Positions 43,883-52,228 of a DNA stretch of 57,280 nucleotides are shown piece by piece. The stretch's first letter is position 1. Each line of letters begins with the position of its first letter. Under the pieces are notes generated by a model, which saw only the letters and a program-made list of their open reading frames with translations, made no database searches and was not told the DNA's origin. Both the position numbers and the translations under genes were made by a program. This DNA is from Siccirubricoccus soli (GTDB lineage Bacteria; Pseudomonadota; Alphaproteobacteria; Acetobacterales; Acetobacteraceae). Where the stretch lies: contig NZ_JAMZIK010000123.1 in NCBI RefSeq assembly GCF_024178315.1, positions 1 through 57,280 on the forward strand, in the 5' to 3' direction.

Positions 43883-45067
43883 ATGGCCGACCGGCTGCTG
43901 AACGACCCTGAAACCCGCATCCGCGCCGCGGCCGAGGCGCTGGAGCCACGCCTCGTCGAGCTGCGCCGCGACATCCACGCCCATCCGGAACTGGCCTTCG
44001 AGGAGGTGCGGACCGCCGGCATCGTGGCGGCGGAGCTGGCCCGGATGGGCATCCCGCACCGGACAGGCATCGGCAGGACCGGCGTCGTCGGCGTGATCGA
44101 GGGCGGGCGCCCGGGCCCGACCCTGGCCATCCGCGCCGACATGGACGCGCTGCCGATCCATGAGGCGACGGGCCTGCCCTTCGCCAGCCAGGTGGACGGC
44201 AAGATGCATGCCTGCGGCCACGACATCCACACGACGACGCTGCTCGGCGTTGCCGAGGTGTTGAAGGCGCTGGCGCCGCAGCTGGCCGGCCGGGTGAAGC
44301 TGGTCTTCCAGCCGGCCGAGGAGGCGCTGGGCGGCGCCGCGGCGATGGTGGCGGATGGGGTGCTGGAAGGCGTGGACATGGCGCTCGGCTTCCACAACCA
44401 GCCGGACATGCCGGTCGGCCGCTTCGGCTATGTCCGCGGCGCCACCCTGGCCGCGGCGGACCGCTTCGACCTGGTCATCACCGGCAAGAGCGGCCATGCC
44501 GCGCATCCGGAAGTGGCGATCGACCCGATCGTCGCCGCCGGCGCCTTCATCGCCAATGCGCAGACCGTGGTGAGCCGCGAGATCGACCCGCTGCACCCGG
44601 CCGTCGTCACCATCGGCATGATCCATGGCGGCACCGCGCCCAACATCATCCCGGAGAGCGTGGAGCTGCGCGGCACGGTGCGCACGCTGAGCACGGCGGC
44701 GCGCGACACCGCCGAGGCCGCGCTGAAGCGCCTGGCGGCAGGGCTGGAGGCGATGCACCGCGTCCGCTGCGCGCTGGCCTATCGCCGCGGCGTACCGCCG
44801 CTGATCAATGCGGACAGCGTGCTGGACCCGGCCGTCTCCGCCGTCCGCGCACAATTCGGCGAGGTGGTGGCGGAGGGCAAGCCGAGCATGGGCGCCGAGG
44901 ATTTCGCGGAGTTCGCGGAGCGCGTGCCGGCCTTCCAGCTCCGCATCGGCAGCGGCGCGCCTGGGCGCCGCGATCATCTGCACAATCACGACTACCAGCC
45001 GGATGAGCGCTGCATCGGGCTTGGCGTGCAGGCGCTGTCGCGCATCGCGCTCGAGATTCTGGCGTGA
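43883..45067 (+). CDS. M20D-family amidohydrolase (hippurate hydrolase-like)
   Basis: A metal-dependent aminoacylase/amidohydrolase of 394 residues from ATG 43883. M20D signatures are LRRDIHAHPELAFEE, RADMDALPIHEATG, MHACGHDIHTT (metal ligands Cys and His), FQPAEEALGGA with the catalytic glutamate pair and the C-terminal MGAEDFAEF. LTISGKSGHAAHPE-like sequence marks the dimerisation domain. Such enzymes hydrolyse N-acyl amino acids or amides. It is first in a chain with overlapping starts: the next gene begins GTGA at 45064, inside this stop. Confidence 0.92.
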   Translation: MADRLLNDPETRIRAAAEALEPRLVELRRDIHAHPELAFEEVRTAGIVAAELARMGIPHRTGIGRTGVVGVIEGGRPGPTLAIRADMDALPIHEATGLPFASQVDGKMHACGHDIHTTTLLGVAEVLKALAPQLAGRVKLVFQPAEEALGGAAAMVADGVLEGVDMALGFHNQPDMPVGRFGYVRGATLAAADRFDLVITGKSGHAAHPEVAIDPIVAAGAFIANAQTVVSREIDPLHPAVVTIGMIHGGTAPNIIPESVELRGTVRTLSTAARDTAEAALKRLAAGLEAMHRVRCALAYRRGVPPLINADSVLDPAVSAVRAQFGEVVAEGKPSMGAEDFAEFAERVPAFQLRIGSGAPGRRDHLHNHDYQPDERCIGLGVQALSRIALEILA

Positions 45068-45852
45068 GCCGCCGCATCGCCGAGCTGACCGCGCCCGAGG
45101 TTGCCGCCCGCCTCGCCGCCGGCGCTTCCGTGCTGTTGCCGCTCGGCAGCCTGGAGACGCACGGGCCGCAGGCGCCGATGGGCGATTTCCTGCTGGCCGA
45201 GGAGATCGCGCTGCGCATCGCCGAAGCCGCCGGCGCGGCGGGCACGGATGCGCTGGTGCTGCCCCCCATCCCCTTCGGCGGCGAGGATTTCTTTTCGTTC
45301 GTCCCGGGTGGGATCGTGCTGACCCCTGCCACCTTGCAGACGGTGGTGGAGGAGGTGTGCGGCAACCTCATCCGCACCGGCACGCGGCGCATCCTGCTGG
45401 TGAACGGCCATGCCGGCTCCATCGCGCCCTGCGATGCGGCGGTGCGGGTGCTGCGGCGGAAGCATGACCTGCGCCTGCCCGTGCTGCATCTCTGGCGCGT
45501 CGCCGGCGCGCTGCATCAGGAATTCGGCGGCGCGGCGGCAAGCTTCGGCCATGGCGGCGACCCGGTCTGGTCCGTCGCCCAGCATCTGCGGCCGGATCTC
45601 TGCCGGCCGGAGAAGGCGCGGGAGAAGCAGGCCGTGCCGCCGATCTACGGCCTGCCGGTCGCGGATTTCGCCACGGTGAGGATCGAGGGCGTCGCCTTCA
45701 CCCTGCCGACCGAGGTGGAGGAGGTGGCGCCGGGCGGCGTCGCCTGCGCCGACAGCCGGCCGGGCAATGCCGCGCATGGCGCGCGCATCGTGGAACGCAT
45801 CGTCACCGCTGGCGCCGCCATGCTGGCGCGGCTGAAGGAACACATCGCATGA
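45064..45852 (+). CDS. Creatininase-family amidohydrolase
   Basis: Creatininase-type proteins are metal amidohydrolases that open cyclic amides (creatinine and related rings such as dihydropyrimidine or hydantoin-like substrates). The 262-residue product starts at GTG 45064, overlapping the preceding stop by GTGA. Metal-ligand motifs are visible: LPLGSLETHGPQAPMGDF (Glu, His, Asp ligands), and NGHAGS with a further histidine. The FGHGGDPV segment replaces the usual HAG-E region. Its substrate is unknown; the neighbouring amidohydrolase suggests sequential cleavage of two C-N bonds. Confidence 0.88.
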   Translation: MSRRIAELTAPEVAARLAAGASVLLPLGSLETHGPQAPMGDFLLAEEIALRIAEAAGAAGTDALVLPPIPFGGEDFFSFVPGGIVLTPATLQTVVEEVCGNLIRTGTRRILLVNGHAGSIAPCDAAVRVLRRKHDLRLPVLHLWRVAGALHQEFGGAAASFGHGGDPVWSVAQHLRPDLCRPEKAREKQAVPPIYGLPVADFATVRIEGVAFTLPTEVEEVAPGGVACADSRPGNAAHGARIVERIVTAGAAMLARLKEHIA

Positions 45853-46844
45853 AGGTCTGCATCTTCGGCGCCGGGGCGATCGGCGGCGTCATCGCCGCAC
45901 GCCTCGCCAAGGGCGGGGCGGAGGTCTCCGTCCTCGCCCGCGGCGCGATCCTGGAGGCCATCCGCGCCAAGGGGCTGACGATGCACGCCCCGGACGGCAC
46001 GCTGCGGTGCCGGCCGCGCGCGGCGGCGGATCCGGCGGAGCTCGGCCCGCAGGACTACGTCATCGTCACCACCAAGGCGCCTTCCCTGCCCTCCGTCGCC
46101 GCCACCATCGCGCCGCTGCTGGGGCCCGAGACGCCCGTCGCCTTCGTGATGAACGGCATCCCCTGGTGGTACCGCGCCCGCACCCCGCGCGAGGGCGAGA
46201 TCCTGCCGGAGCTCGACCCCGGCAATGCCGTGCGCACCGCCATCGGCGTGCGGCGCACCATCGGCGGCGTGGTCTATTCGGCCAGCGAGGTGCTGGAGCC
46301 CGGGGTGGTGCATGTGGAAACCGCCGATGGCCGCGTCATCCTTGGGGAGCTGGATGGCAGCCTCACCCCCCGCGTGGAGCGGCTGGGCGCGGCGATTGCC
46401 GCGGGCGGCCTGCCGGCGCCGGTGGTGCCGGATATCCGCAAGGCCGTCTGGACCAAGCTGATGGGCAACCTCGTCTCCGGCCCGCTCTGCATCCTCGGCC
46501 GCGCCGGCATGGCGGATGTGCTGGGCAGCACCTCGGTGCGCGGCCTGGCGGTGGAGATGATGCGGGAGGTCACCGCCATCGCTGCCTCCGAGGGCATCGA
46601 GATTCCAGGCGATGCGCCGGAAGCGCGCATCGAGCGCTCGGCGAAGCTCGCCCACAAGCCCTCCATCCTGCAGGATCTGGAAGCGGGCAAGATGATGGAG
46701 GTCGCCACCATGTTCCGCGCCCCGCTGCACATCGCGCGCAGCAACGGCGTGGCGGTGCCGAACCTCACCCGCATCGTCGCGCTGGCGACGCGCGCCGCCA
46801 TCTCCGCCGGGCTCTACGCCCTGCCGGAAGGGGCGGAAGCGTGA
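45849..46844 (+). CDS. Ketopantoate-reductase-family protein, paralog 1
   Basis: An ApbA/PanE-type NADP-dependent reductase of 331 residues. ATG 45849 overlaps the creatininase stop (ATGA). The Rossmann motif is VCIFGAGAIGGVIAARL; VTTKAPSLPSVAATI and VAFVMNGIPWWY follow, where PanE has the NG of its substrate loop. The C-terminal helical domain has KLMGNLVSGPLCILGRA (catalytic Lys and Asn) and HKPSILQDLEAGK. This is unlikely to be the pantothenate enzyme: it sits in a catabolic operon and has a close tandem paralog. It probably reduces a 2-keto acid formed in the pathway. Confidence 0.88.
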   Translation: MKVCIFGAGAIGGVIAARLAKGGAEVSVLARGAILEAIRAKGLTMHAPDGTLRCRPRAAADPAELGPQDYVIVTTKAPSLPSVAATIAPLLGPETPVAFVMNGIPWWYRARTPREGEILPELDPGNAVRTAIGVRRTIGGVVYSASEVLEPGVVHVETADGRVILGELDGSLTPRVERLGAAIAAGGLPAPVVPDIRKAVWTKLMGNLVSGPLCILGRAGMADVLGSTSVRGLAVEMMREVTAIAASEGIEIPGDAPEARIERSAKLAHKPSILQDLEAGKMMEVATMFRAPLHIARSNGVAVPNLTRIVALATRAAISAGLYALPEGAEA

Positions 46845-47830
46845 AGATCTGCATCTACGGCGCCGGCGCCATCGGCGGCCACCTTGCCGGGCGGCTGGCC
46901 AGCGGCGGGGCGGAGGTCTCGGTCGTCGCCCGCGGCGCGCAGCTCGAGGCGATCCGCGCCCATGGCCTCCGCGTGCTGGCCGCCGACCGGGAGATGCATG
47001 TGCAGCCGCGCGCGGAGTCCGACCCCGCCGCGCTCGGGCTGCAGGATGCGGTGCTGGTCTGCACCAAGGCGCCGGCCCTGCCTTCCGTCGCCGTCGGCAT
47101 CGCGCCCCTGCTGGGGCCCGAGACGCCCGTCGCCTTCGTGATGAACGGCATTCCCTGGTGGTACTTCCACGCCCATGGCGGGCCGGAGGACGGTCGCCGC
47201 GTGCCGGAGGTCGATCCGGGCGACGCCGTGTGGAACGCCATCGGCCCGCAGCGCGCCATCGGCGGCGTGATCTATTCTGCCTGCAATGTGAAGGCGCCCG
47301 GTGTCGTCGAAGTGACCAGCCGCACCAGCAAGCTGATCCTCGGCGAGCCTGACGGCAGGGTGAGCGACCGCGCCCAGGCGCTGGCGCGCGCCTTCAAGGC
47401 GGGCGGCATGGCCTGCAGCGTCAGCCAGGACATCCGCAGCGATGTCTGGGCGAAGCTGCTGAACAATTTCTCCTCCGGTCCTGCCTGCATGCTCACGCGG
47501 CGGCACATGCAGGACATGCTGTCGGATCCCGTGCTGCGCGCTGCCTGCACCCGGCTGGTGGAGGAAGGCATGGCGATCGCCCTCGCGCATGGCCGGACGC
47601 TGCGGGGCACGGCGGAGGACTGGATCGCGCTCTCCGCCACCCTGCCGCACAAGCCCTCCATCCTGCAGGATCTGGAGGCAGGGCGGCCGATGGAGGTCGA
47701 CTCTCTCTACCAGGTGCCGCTGCGCCTGGCGCGGGAGAAGGGCGTGAAGGTGCCGACGCTGGAGCTCTTCGTCGCGATGATGGCCCAGGCCGCGGAGGCG
47801 GCTGGGCTCTACAAGCGAAGGAATGGCTGA
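46841..47830 (+). CDS. Ketopantoate-reductase-family protein, paralog 2
   Basis: GTG 46841 overlaps the preceding stop (GTGA) and gives 329 residues. It matches the upstream gene throughout: ICIYGAGAIGGHLAGRL, LGPETPVAFVMNGIPWWY, KLLNNFSSGPACML and HKPSILQDLEAG. The genes share a 44-base identical stretch (46116-46159 and 47108-47151), so the pair arose by tandem duplication or is homogenised by conversion. The conserved catalytic Lys/Asn are present in both. Whether the two form a heteromer or act on different keto acids is open. Confidence 0.88.
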   Translation: MKICIYGAGAIGGHLAGRLASGGAEVSVVARGAQLEAIRAHGLRVLAADREMHVQPRAESDPAALGLQDAVLVCTKAPALPSVAVGIAPLLGPETPVAFVMNGIPWWYFHAHGGPEDGRRVPEVDPGDAVWNAIGPQRAIGGVIYSACNVKAPGVVEVTSRTSKLILGEPDGRVSDRAQALARAFKAGGMACSVSQDIRSDVWAKLLNNFSSGPACMLTRRHMQDMLSDPVLRAACTRLVEEGMAIALAHGRTLRGTAEDWIALSATLPHKPSILQDLEAGRPMEVDSLYQVPLRLAREKGVKVPTLELFVAMMAQAAEAAGLYKRRNG

Positions 47831-47832
47831 GC

Positions 47833-48678
47833 ATGGGCGTGCTGCAGATCGACCACGTCGTCGTCGATGTCCGCGACCGGATGGCGGAGGGCGCGGAGAC
47901 CTTCCGCCGCCTCGGCTTCCAGCTGACGCCGATGGGGAAGCACAGCCTGGGCTCGGCCAACCATCTTGCGGTGTTCGGCACGGACTATCTGGAGCTGCTG
48001 GGCACCGACGTGCCGGGCGGCAAGCTGCGGCCGGATATTGCGCCCTTCCCGCAGGGGCTGAACGGCTTGGTCTTCCGCGCCTGGGACGGGGAGTCGGAGG
48101 CGCTGGAGGCGCGGCTGCGCGCCAATGGCGTGCCGGCGCAGCCGGCGCAATCCTTCAATCGCCCGGTCGAACTGCCGGATGGCACCCAGGGCGATGCGAA
48201 GTTCAAGGTGGTGCGGCTGGACCGCGCCGCCGCTTTCGATGGCCGCCTCTACTGGTGCGAGCATATGACGCCGGAGCATGTCTGGCGCCCCGAATGGCAG
48301 GAGCATCCGAACGGCACGCTGGGCATTGCCCGCGTGCTGCTCTCGGTGCGGGACCCGGAACGCCAGGCGGCGCAGTTCCGCCGCATGTTCGGCGCCGAGG
48401 CGGTGACGATGCGCGAGGACGGGCGCGCCGTGCTGAGGGTGAAGGATGCGGCGGTGGAAGCCGCGCCGCATGCCGCGGTGGCGGCGGAGCTCGGCAACGC
48501 GGCGCCCAACCCGGCGGGGCGCGGCGACTACATGGCGCTGCTGGGGCTGAAGGTGAAGGATGTGGCGGAAGCCGCGCGCTGCCTGATGATGGCGCGGGTG
48601 CAGGCGGCGATGGCGGCGGGCATCCTGCGGGTGCCGGCGAAGGTGGCGGTGAATACGACCATCGACTTCGTGGCCTGA
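47833..48678 (+). CDS. Glyoxalase-like VOC-superfamily protein
   Basis: A 281-residue protein starting 2 bases after the preceding stop. The N-terminal LQIDHVVVDVRDRMAEGAETFRRLGFQLTPMG matches the Glyoxalase_3/VOC N-terminal half with its metal-ligand histidine, and HLAVFGTDYLELLG is the second strand with the glutamate ligand. A second VOC-like module spans about 155-245 (LGIARVLLSVRDPERQAAQFRRMF). Two-module VOC proteins include dioxygenases and lyases or isomerases; this protein's reaction is unknown. It ends the overlapping operon, followed by a hairpin at 48716. Confidence 0.82.
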   Translation: MGVLQIDHVVVDVRDRMAEGAETFRRLGFQLTPMGKHSLGSANHLAVFGTDYLELLGTDVPGGKLRPDIAPFPQGLNGLVFRAWDGESEALEARLRANGVPAQPAQSFNRPVELPDGTQGDAKFKVVRLDRAAAFDGRLYWCEHMTPEHVWRPEWQEHPNGTLGIARVLLSVRDPERQAAQFRRMFGAEAVTMREDGRAVLRVKDAAVEAAPHAAVAAELGNAAPNPAGRGDYMALLGLKVKDVAEAARCLMMARVQAAMAAGILRVPAKVAVNTTIDFVA

Positions 48679-48715
48679 GGCGGTGCTGAGCAAGGGCTCT
48701 GCCCCTTCCTCTCAC

Positions 48716-48758
48716 GTTGGACGCAGCGCGTCCAACCCCGCAAAGGGCCGCGCGGCCC
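48716..48758 (+). terminator. Two stem-loops after the catabolic operon
   Basis: GTTGGACGC (48716-48724) and GCGTCCAAC (48728-48736) form a perfect 9-bp stem with an AGC loop, and GGGCCGCGCGGCCC (48745-48758) is a 14-base palindrome. No T tract, so termination strength is uncertain; the arrangement resembles the other two-hairpin spacers of the window. Confidence 0.45.
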
Positions 48759-48855
48759 CTGGAAGCCTTGAGTCTGCAGGTTCGACCTGCGAGGCCCAAG
48801 CGCATGGTTGCCGAATGCGAGAGAGTGCAGTGTCCGTCTCGAAAGGCTGAGCCGC

Positions 48856-49653
48856 ATGTCCTGTCTCCTGATCATCAATTGCGACGATCTCGGCGTCAGC
48901 CACGCCGCCAACCTCGCCATCCATCGCGCCCTGGCGCGGGGCGTGGCCACCAGCGCCTCGCTCATGGTGCCCTGCCCCTGGGCGCCGGAGGCGGTGCAGC
49001 TCTGCCGCAGCTATCCGCTCGGCATCCACCTCACCTACACCAGCGAATACCCGGCCTGTCGCTGGCGCCCGCTCACCGCGGGCGCCTCGCTGCGCGATGC
49101 GGCGGGCTTCTGCCATCCTACCACCGAAGCCGCCATCGCCGCGCTGGACGCCGCCGAGGCGCAGGCCGAGGGCGCGGCGCAGATCGCGGCCGCCCTCGCC
49201 TGGGGCGTCGACGTCACCCATCTCGACCTGCACATGAACGTGCTGCAGATGCGGGAGGATCTGTTCGAGGTCTATCTCGACCTTGCTTCGGCCCACCGCC
49301 TGCCCGTCCGCATCCTGGGCGCGGCGGAGGCCAGGATCGGCGGTGAGGCCGCCCGGGCCCGCGCCGCCGCGCGCGGCGTCCTGTGCAACGACCACATGCT
49401 CTACCCCTGGCCGCGCCCGGCGGCGGAGGTGCTGCGCGAGGCCGCGCCCAATCTCCAGCCCGGCATCACCGAGATCTTCGCCCATCCAGTGGAGGATGGG
49501 CCGGAGCTGCGCGCCTATTCGCCCCGCTTCGCCGAGCTGCGCGCCGCGGATGCTGCCGGCATGGCGGACCCCGCCCTGACCGCCCTGCTGGAGGCGCAGG
49601 GCATCCAGCGCATCAGCTACCGGCAGCTGCGAGACCGGCAACGGGCGGGCTGA
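48856..49653 (+). CDS. ChbG/YdjC-family carbohydrate deacetylase-like protein
   Basis: The YdjC family hydrolyses acetyl groups from chito-oligosaccharides, but many members have other or unknown substrates. ATG 48856 gives 265 residues; the family start LLIINCDDLGVSHAAN shows the metal-binding Asp pair, followed by GIHLTYTSEYP and VTHLDLHMNVLQMR with the ligand histidines and ITEIFAHPVEDGPEL near the C-terminus. Its 3' end overlaps by 41 bases the end of a gene on the opposite strand. It lies 177 bases after the VOC gene and may or may not be part of the operon. Confidence 0.87.
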   Translation: MSCLLIINCDDLGVSHAANLAIHRALARGVATSASLMVPCPWAPEAVQLCRSYPLGIHLTYTSEYPACRWRPLTAGASLRDAAGFCHPTTEAAIAALDAAEAQAEGAAQIAAALAWGVDVTHLDLHMNVLQMREDLFEVYLDLASAHRLPVRILGAAEARIGGEAARARAAARGVLCNDHMLYPWPRPAAEVLREAAPNLQPGITEIFAHPVEDGPELRAYSPRFAELRAADAAGMADPALTALLEAQGIQRISYRQLRDRQRAG

Positions 49654-50617
49654 GCCGTGGCAGCGCCGTCTGCCCCAGCACCCAGCCCTCCCAGCGCCGG
49701 ATCCAGGGATCCTCCGGCACGAAATCCGGCCGCGTCCCGTCCAGCACGCCGATCAGGCCGAGCAGCCCGATCAGCGAGTCGAACCGGTCCTCCCCCGCCG
49801 CATCGGTGCCGAAGCCGGCGGCGATGGTGGCTTCCAGCCCCGCATTCGGCACCACGCGTCGTGCCGCCATCGCCTCCCGCAGCGCCGGGGCCAGGGCCAG
49901 GCGCGGCCCCTGGGCGCGCTTGCTGCCTGCCAGCTTCAGCCCGCAATGGCGCAGCGCCTCGGCCGGATAGACCTCCGCCAGCACCGCCACGCCCGGCGCC
50001 AGCAGGGCGTGCAGCCCGCCCTGGAAGGGCCAGAGCCGCACCGGCGCGCCCCCTGGCCCCTGGGTGGCCAGGGCAGGCACCAGCCAGTCCCGCCAGGCGG
50101 CGATCGCCGCCTTGCCCGATTGGTTGGCGCCCAGCGTCCAGAACAGCGGTGCGCCCGCCGGCCGCTCCGCCGTCGCCCGGTCGCACCAGCGGGAGAGGCC
50201 CTCCGGCCCGGCAAAACCCAGCGCCGCAGCATGCGCCGCCCGCGTCATCCCCCGCACCCCGCGCGCCGGGTAGAAGGGGCTGGCGGCGCAGACCGTCTCC
50301 AGCCCGGCATTCACCGCGAAGAATTCCGGCCGCGCCGCCAGCCCGGCGAGAAAGGCCGGGAAATCTGCCTCCTCGCACCCCGCCGCATAGGCACGCGGCA
50401 GGCCGAGCGGCAGGTCCAGGCCGAGCGCCACCGGCGCCCCCTCCGCCAGCAGCCCCGGCAGCAGCGCCGCCACCGCCCCCACCGGCCGCGGCACCTCCGC
50501 CCGCCAGGTGCGGCCCTGGCGCCGGGCGAGACTCAGCCAGCGCTTGCGCGGGTCGATGCTCCAATCAGCATGGGCGGCGATCAGGTCGGGCAAGGCTGGG
50601 CCGCCCTGTGGCAGCAT
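49613..50617 (-). CDS. DUF429-like hypothetical protein
   Basis: A 334-residue protein that appears related to the DUF429 / predicted-nuclease family with an RNase H-like core: the start of the core reads IAAHADWSIDPRKRW (early Asp), LGLDLPLGLP is the second acidic strand, and a C-terminal AAGEDRFDSLIGLLGLI carries a further Asp. No signal peptide or membrane helix. The start at 50617 is only 23 bases from the divergent cytochrome b561 start, and its 3' end overlaps the YdjC gene by 41 bases. Function unknown; family assignment is from sequence pattern only. Confidence 0.7.
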   Translation of the reverse strand: MLPQGGPALPDLIAAHADWSIDPRKRWLSLARRQGRTWRAEVPRPVGAVAALLPGLLAEGAPVALGLDLPLGLPRAYAAGCEEADFPAFLAGLAARPEFFAVNAGLETVCAASPFYPARGVRGMTRAAHAAALGFAGPEGLSRWCDRATAERPAGAPLFWTLGANQSGKAAIAAWRDWLVPALATQGPGGAPVRLWPFQGGLHALLAPGVAVLAEVYPAEALRHCGLKLAGSKRAQGPRLALAPALREAMAARRVVPNAGLEATIAAGFGTDAAGEDRFDSLIGLLGLIGVLDGTRPDFVPEDPWIRRWEGWVLGQTALPRLSPPVAGLAAAGS

Positions 50618-50640
50618 GACGGCATCGGGGGAGGGGCAGG

Positions 50641-51180
50641 ATGGAGAGTTACAGCCCGGTTTCGAAATGGTTCCACTGGGTCACCGTGGTCCTGATGGCG
50701 GTGGCGCTGCCGGTGGGCTTCGTCATCCAGCACGTCACGGACAAGCAGGAAGGCGCCACCAAGATGGTGTTCTACGCCATCCACGAATCCGCCGGGGTGA
50801 CGCTGTTCCTGGTGGTGTTGGCCCGGCTGCTCTGGCGGCTGAGCCGCGGGGCGCCGCCGTTGCCGGGCAGCATCCCGGCGCCGCTGCGCCTGGCCGCGAA
50901 CACGGTGCATCATGCGCTCTACGCCCTGCTGCTGCTCCAGCCGCTGCTCGGCTTCTTCGCCACCAATGCCTGGGGCTTCCCGCTGCAGGGGCGCACCGCC
51001 TATCTCGGCTTCATCGAATTGCCGAAATTCATGGAGGCGAACGAGGCCCTGGCCGGCCAATTGCAGACGCTCCACACCATCGGCGGCTGGACCATCCTGG
51101 TGCTGCTGGTCCTGCATGTCGGCGGCGTGGTGTTCCACCAGGCCATCCGGCGGGACGGGCTGCTGCTGCGCATGGTGTAG
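50641..51180 (+). CDS. Cytochrome b561-family protein
   Basis: A four-helix di-haem b membrane protein that moves electrons between quinol or ascorbate-type donors and periplasmic acceptors. The 179 residues start MESYSPVSKWFHWVTVV, the family's first helix with haem-ligand H12; H48 lies in the second helix region (YAIHESAGV), NTVHHALYALLLLQPLLGF forms the third, and LHTIGGWTILVLLVLHVGGVVFHQ the fourth. The histidine set for two haems is present. It has no enzymatic partner nearby. Confidence 0.93.
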   Translation: MESYSPVSKWFHWVTVVLMAVALPVGFVIQHVTDKQEGATKMVFYAIHESAGVTLFLVVLARLLWRLSRGAPPLPGSIPAPLRLAANTVHHALYALLLLQPLLGFFATNAWGFPLQGRTAYLGFIELPKFMEANEALAGQLQTLHTIGGWTILVLLVLHVGGVVFHQAIRRDGLLLRMV

Positions 51181-51409
51181 GGTAATGCCCTGGCCGCCAG
51201 CGCTGCCCGCCATGGCTGGCCATGCCAGGCTCCGAACGCCCGCATCCCGGGACGGCCCGGCGCCGCGCCGCGGCCAGCGAGTCCTGTCGGCGCGCCTGTC
51301 GAACCCACCGCTACCCGGTCCCCTCCCGCGATCCGGCCGCGGAAGCCCTGCCCAAGCCTCCGGAATGCGACGGCTCCAGGGGCCCACGGAGCCGCCGGGC
51401 GGGAAGGGC

Positions 51410-51631
51410 TCAGAGCGGCTTCTGCGCCTTCTCCATCAACCGGGCGAAGAAGCCGGGCTTCTTCTTCTCCGCCGCCCCGGCCGCGGGGGCGACCGCCTTC
51501 GCTGCCGTGGCGCGCTCCGCCTCGGCTTCCTTCGCTTTCTGGTCGAGCCAGCGCTCAAGGCTCATTCCCGCGCGGGCGGCGCGTTTCGCCTCATAGGCGC
51601 GCTGCCCTTCACTCATCTTCCGCTGGTCCAT
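51410..51631 (-). CDS. Small charged hypothetical protein
   Basis: A 73-residue ORF from the minus-strand ATG 51631, directly behind TAGGAGTTCCC. It begins MDQRKMSEGQRAYEAKRAARAG, has a long Ala/Lys/Glu helix and ends in KKKPGFFARLMEKAQKPL. The basic C-terminal amphipathic helix could bind membranes or nucleic acid. No domain is recognised, although proteins of this type (N-terminal EGQRAYEAKRA) recur in alphaproteobacteria. The strong ribosome binding site supports expression. Confidence 0.7.
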   Translation of the reverse strand: MDQRKMSEGQRAYEAKRAARAGMSLERWLDQKAKEAEAERATAAKAVAPAAGAAEKKKPGFFARLMEKAQKPL

Positions 51632-51730
51632 GGGAACTCCTACGCCGGGGCAGATGTGACAAAGCCCGGGCGCTTGGGCAAGCGGGGATGGGGCTTGCCT
51701 TTCCTGCCCCCGGCGGAGTCCTATGCGGCC

Positions 51731-52063
51731 ATGGAACCCCGCGTGAAGGCTGGAATCTGGGTCTCGATGGCGCTGCGCCTGGCGGATATCGCCGGCCGCA
51801 GCGGTGCCGTGCTGCGCAAGGGGGACCCGGATTCGGGCGGCATCCTCTGCGTGCTGCGGGGGCGGGACGGGCTGGTGGTGCTCAGCCAGGTGCGGGATGC
51901 AGCGGGCCGCCCGGCCTGGATGCGGGGCAGCGGGCAGGCCCCGGTCGATCAGGCTGCCGCCGATGCCTATATAGACCGGCAGTTGCGGCGGGACCCAGAT
52001 CTGTGGGTAGTGGAATTCGACGCTCCGGATTTACAACCTCCGTTTGAGGGGAAGGTATTGTAA
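51731..52063 (+). CDS. DUF1491-family protein
   Basis: A 110-residue cytoplasmic protein of the DUF1491 family, which is largely limited to alphaproteobacteria. ATG 51731; the upstream frame is open without conservation. The family pattern is VKAGIWVSMALRLADIAGRSG at the start, GGILCVLRGRDGLVVLSQV in the middle and the C-terminal DAYIDRQLRRDPDLWVVEFDAPDLQPPFEG. Function unknown. It sits 165 bases upstream of a response regulator. Confidence 0.88.
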   Translation: MEPRVKAGIWVSMALRLADIAGRSGAVLRKGDPDSGGILCVLRGRDGLVVLSQVRDAAGRPAWMRGSGQAPVDQAAADAYIDRQLRRDPDLWVVEFDAPDLQPPFEGKVL

Positions 52064-52228
52064 CACAAGTCGTTGTCCCGTTATCGCAATATTGTGTAGC
52101 TGTCTATACGCGCCCGTGAGGTGCGTTTTCTCGCCCAATGGTTTCAATCGCGGCGTGCAAACCACGGCGGCGGAACATCCGCGCCGAGCCCACGTTTTCT
52201 TGCAACCTACTGTCTGTCCGGAGGCTTC
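52064..52228 (+). promoter_or_regulatory. Low-GC leader of the response regulator gene
   Basis: This 165-base spacer is clearly less GC-rich than its surroundings. Bases 52081-52110 contain the palindrome CAATATTG and the -10-like TATACG (52105-52110). A promoter for the response regulator is likely here, but no good -35 element is found. Confidence 0.35.

Noticed and set aside
45849-47830. Assigning the tandem reductases as PanE for pantothenate synthesis
   Set aside because: They are duplicated inside an amide-degradation-like operon with no pantothenate genes around; only family membership is supported.
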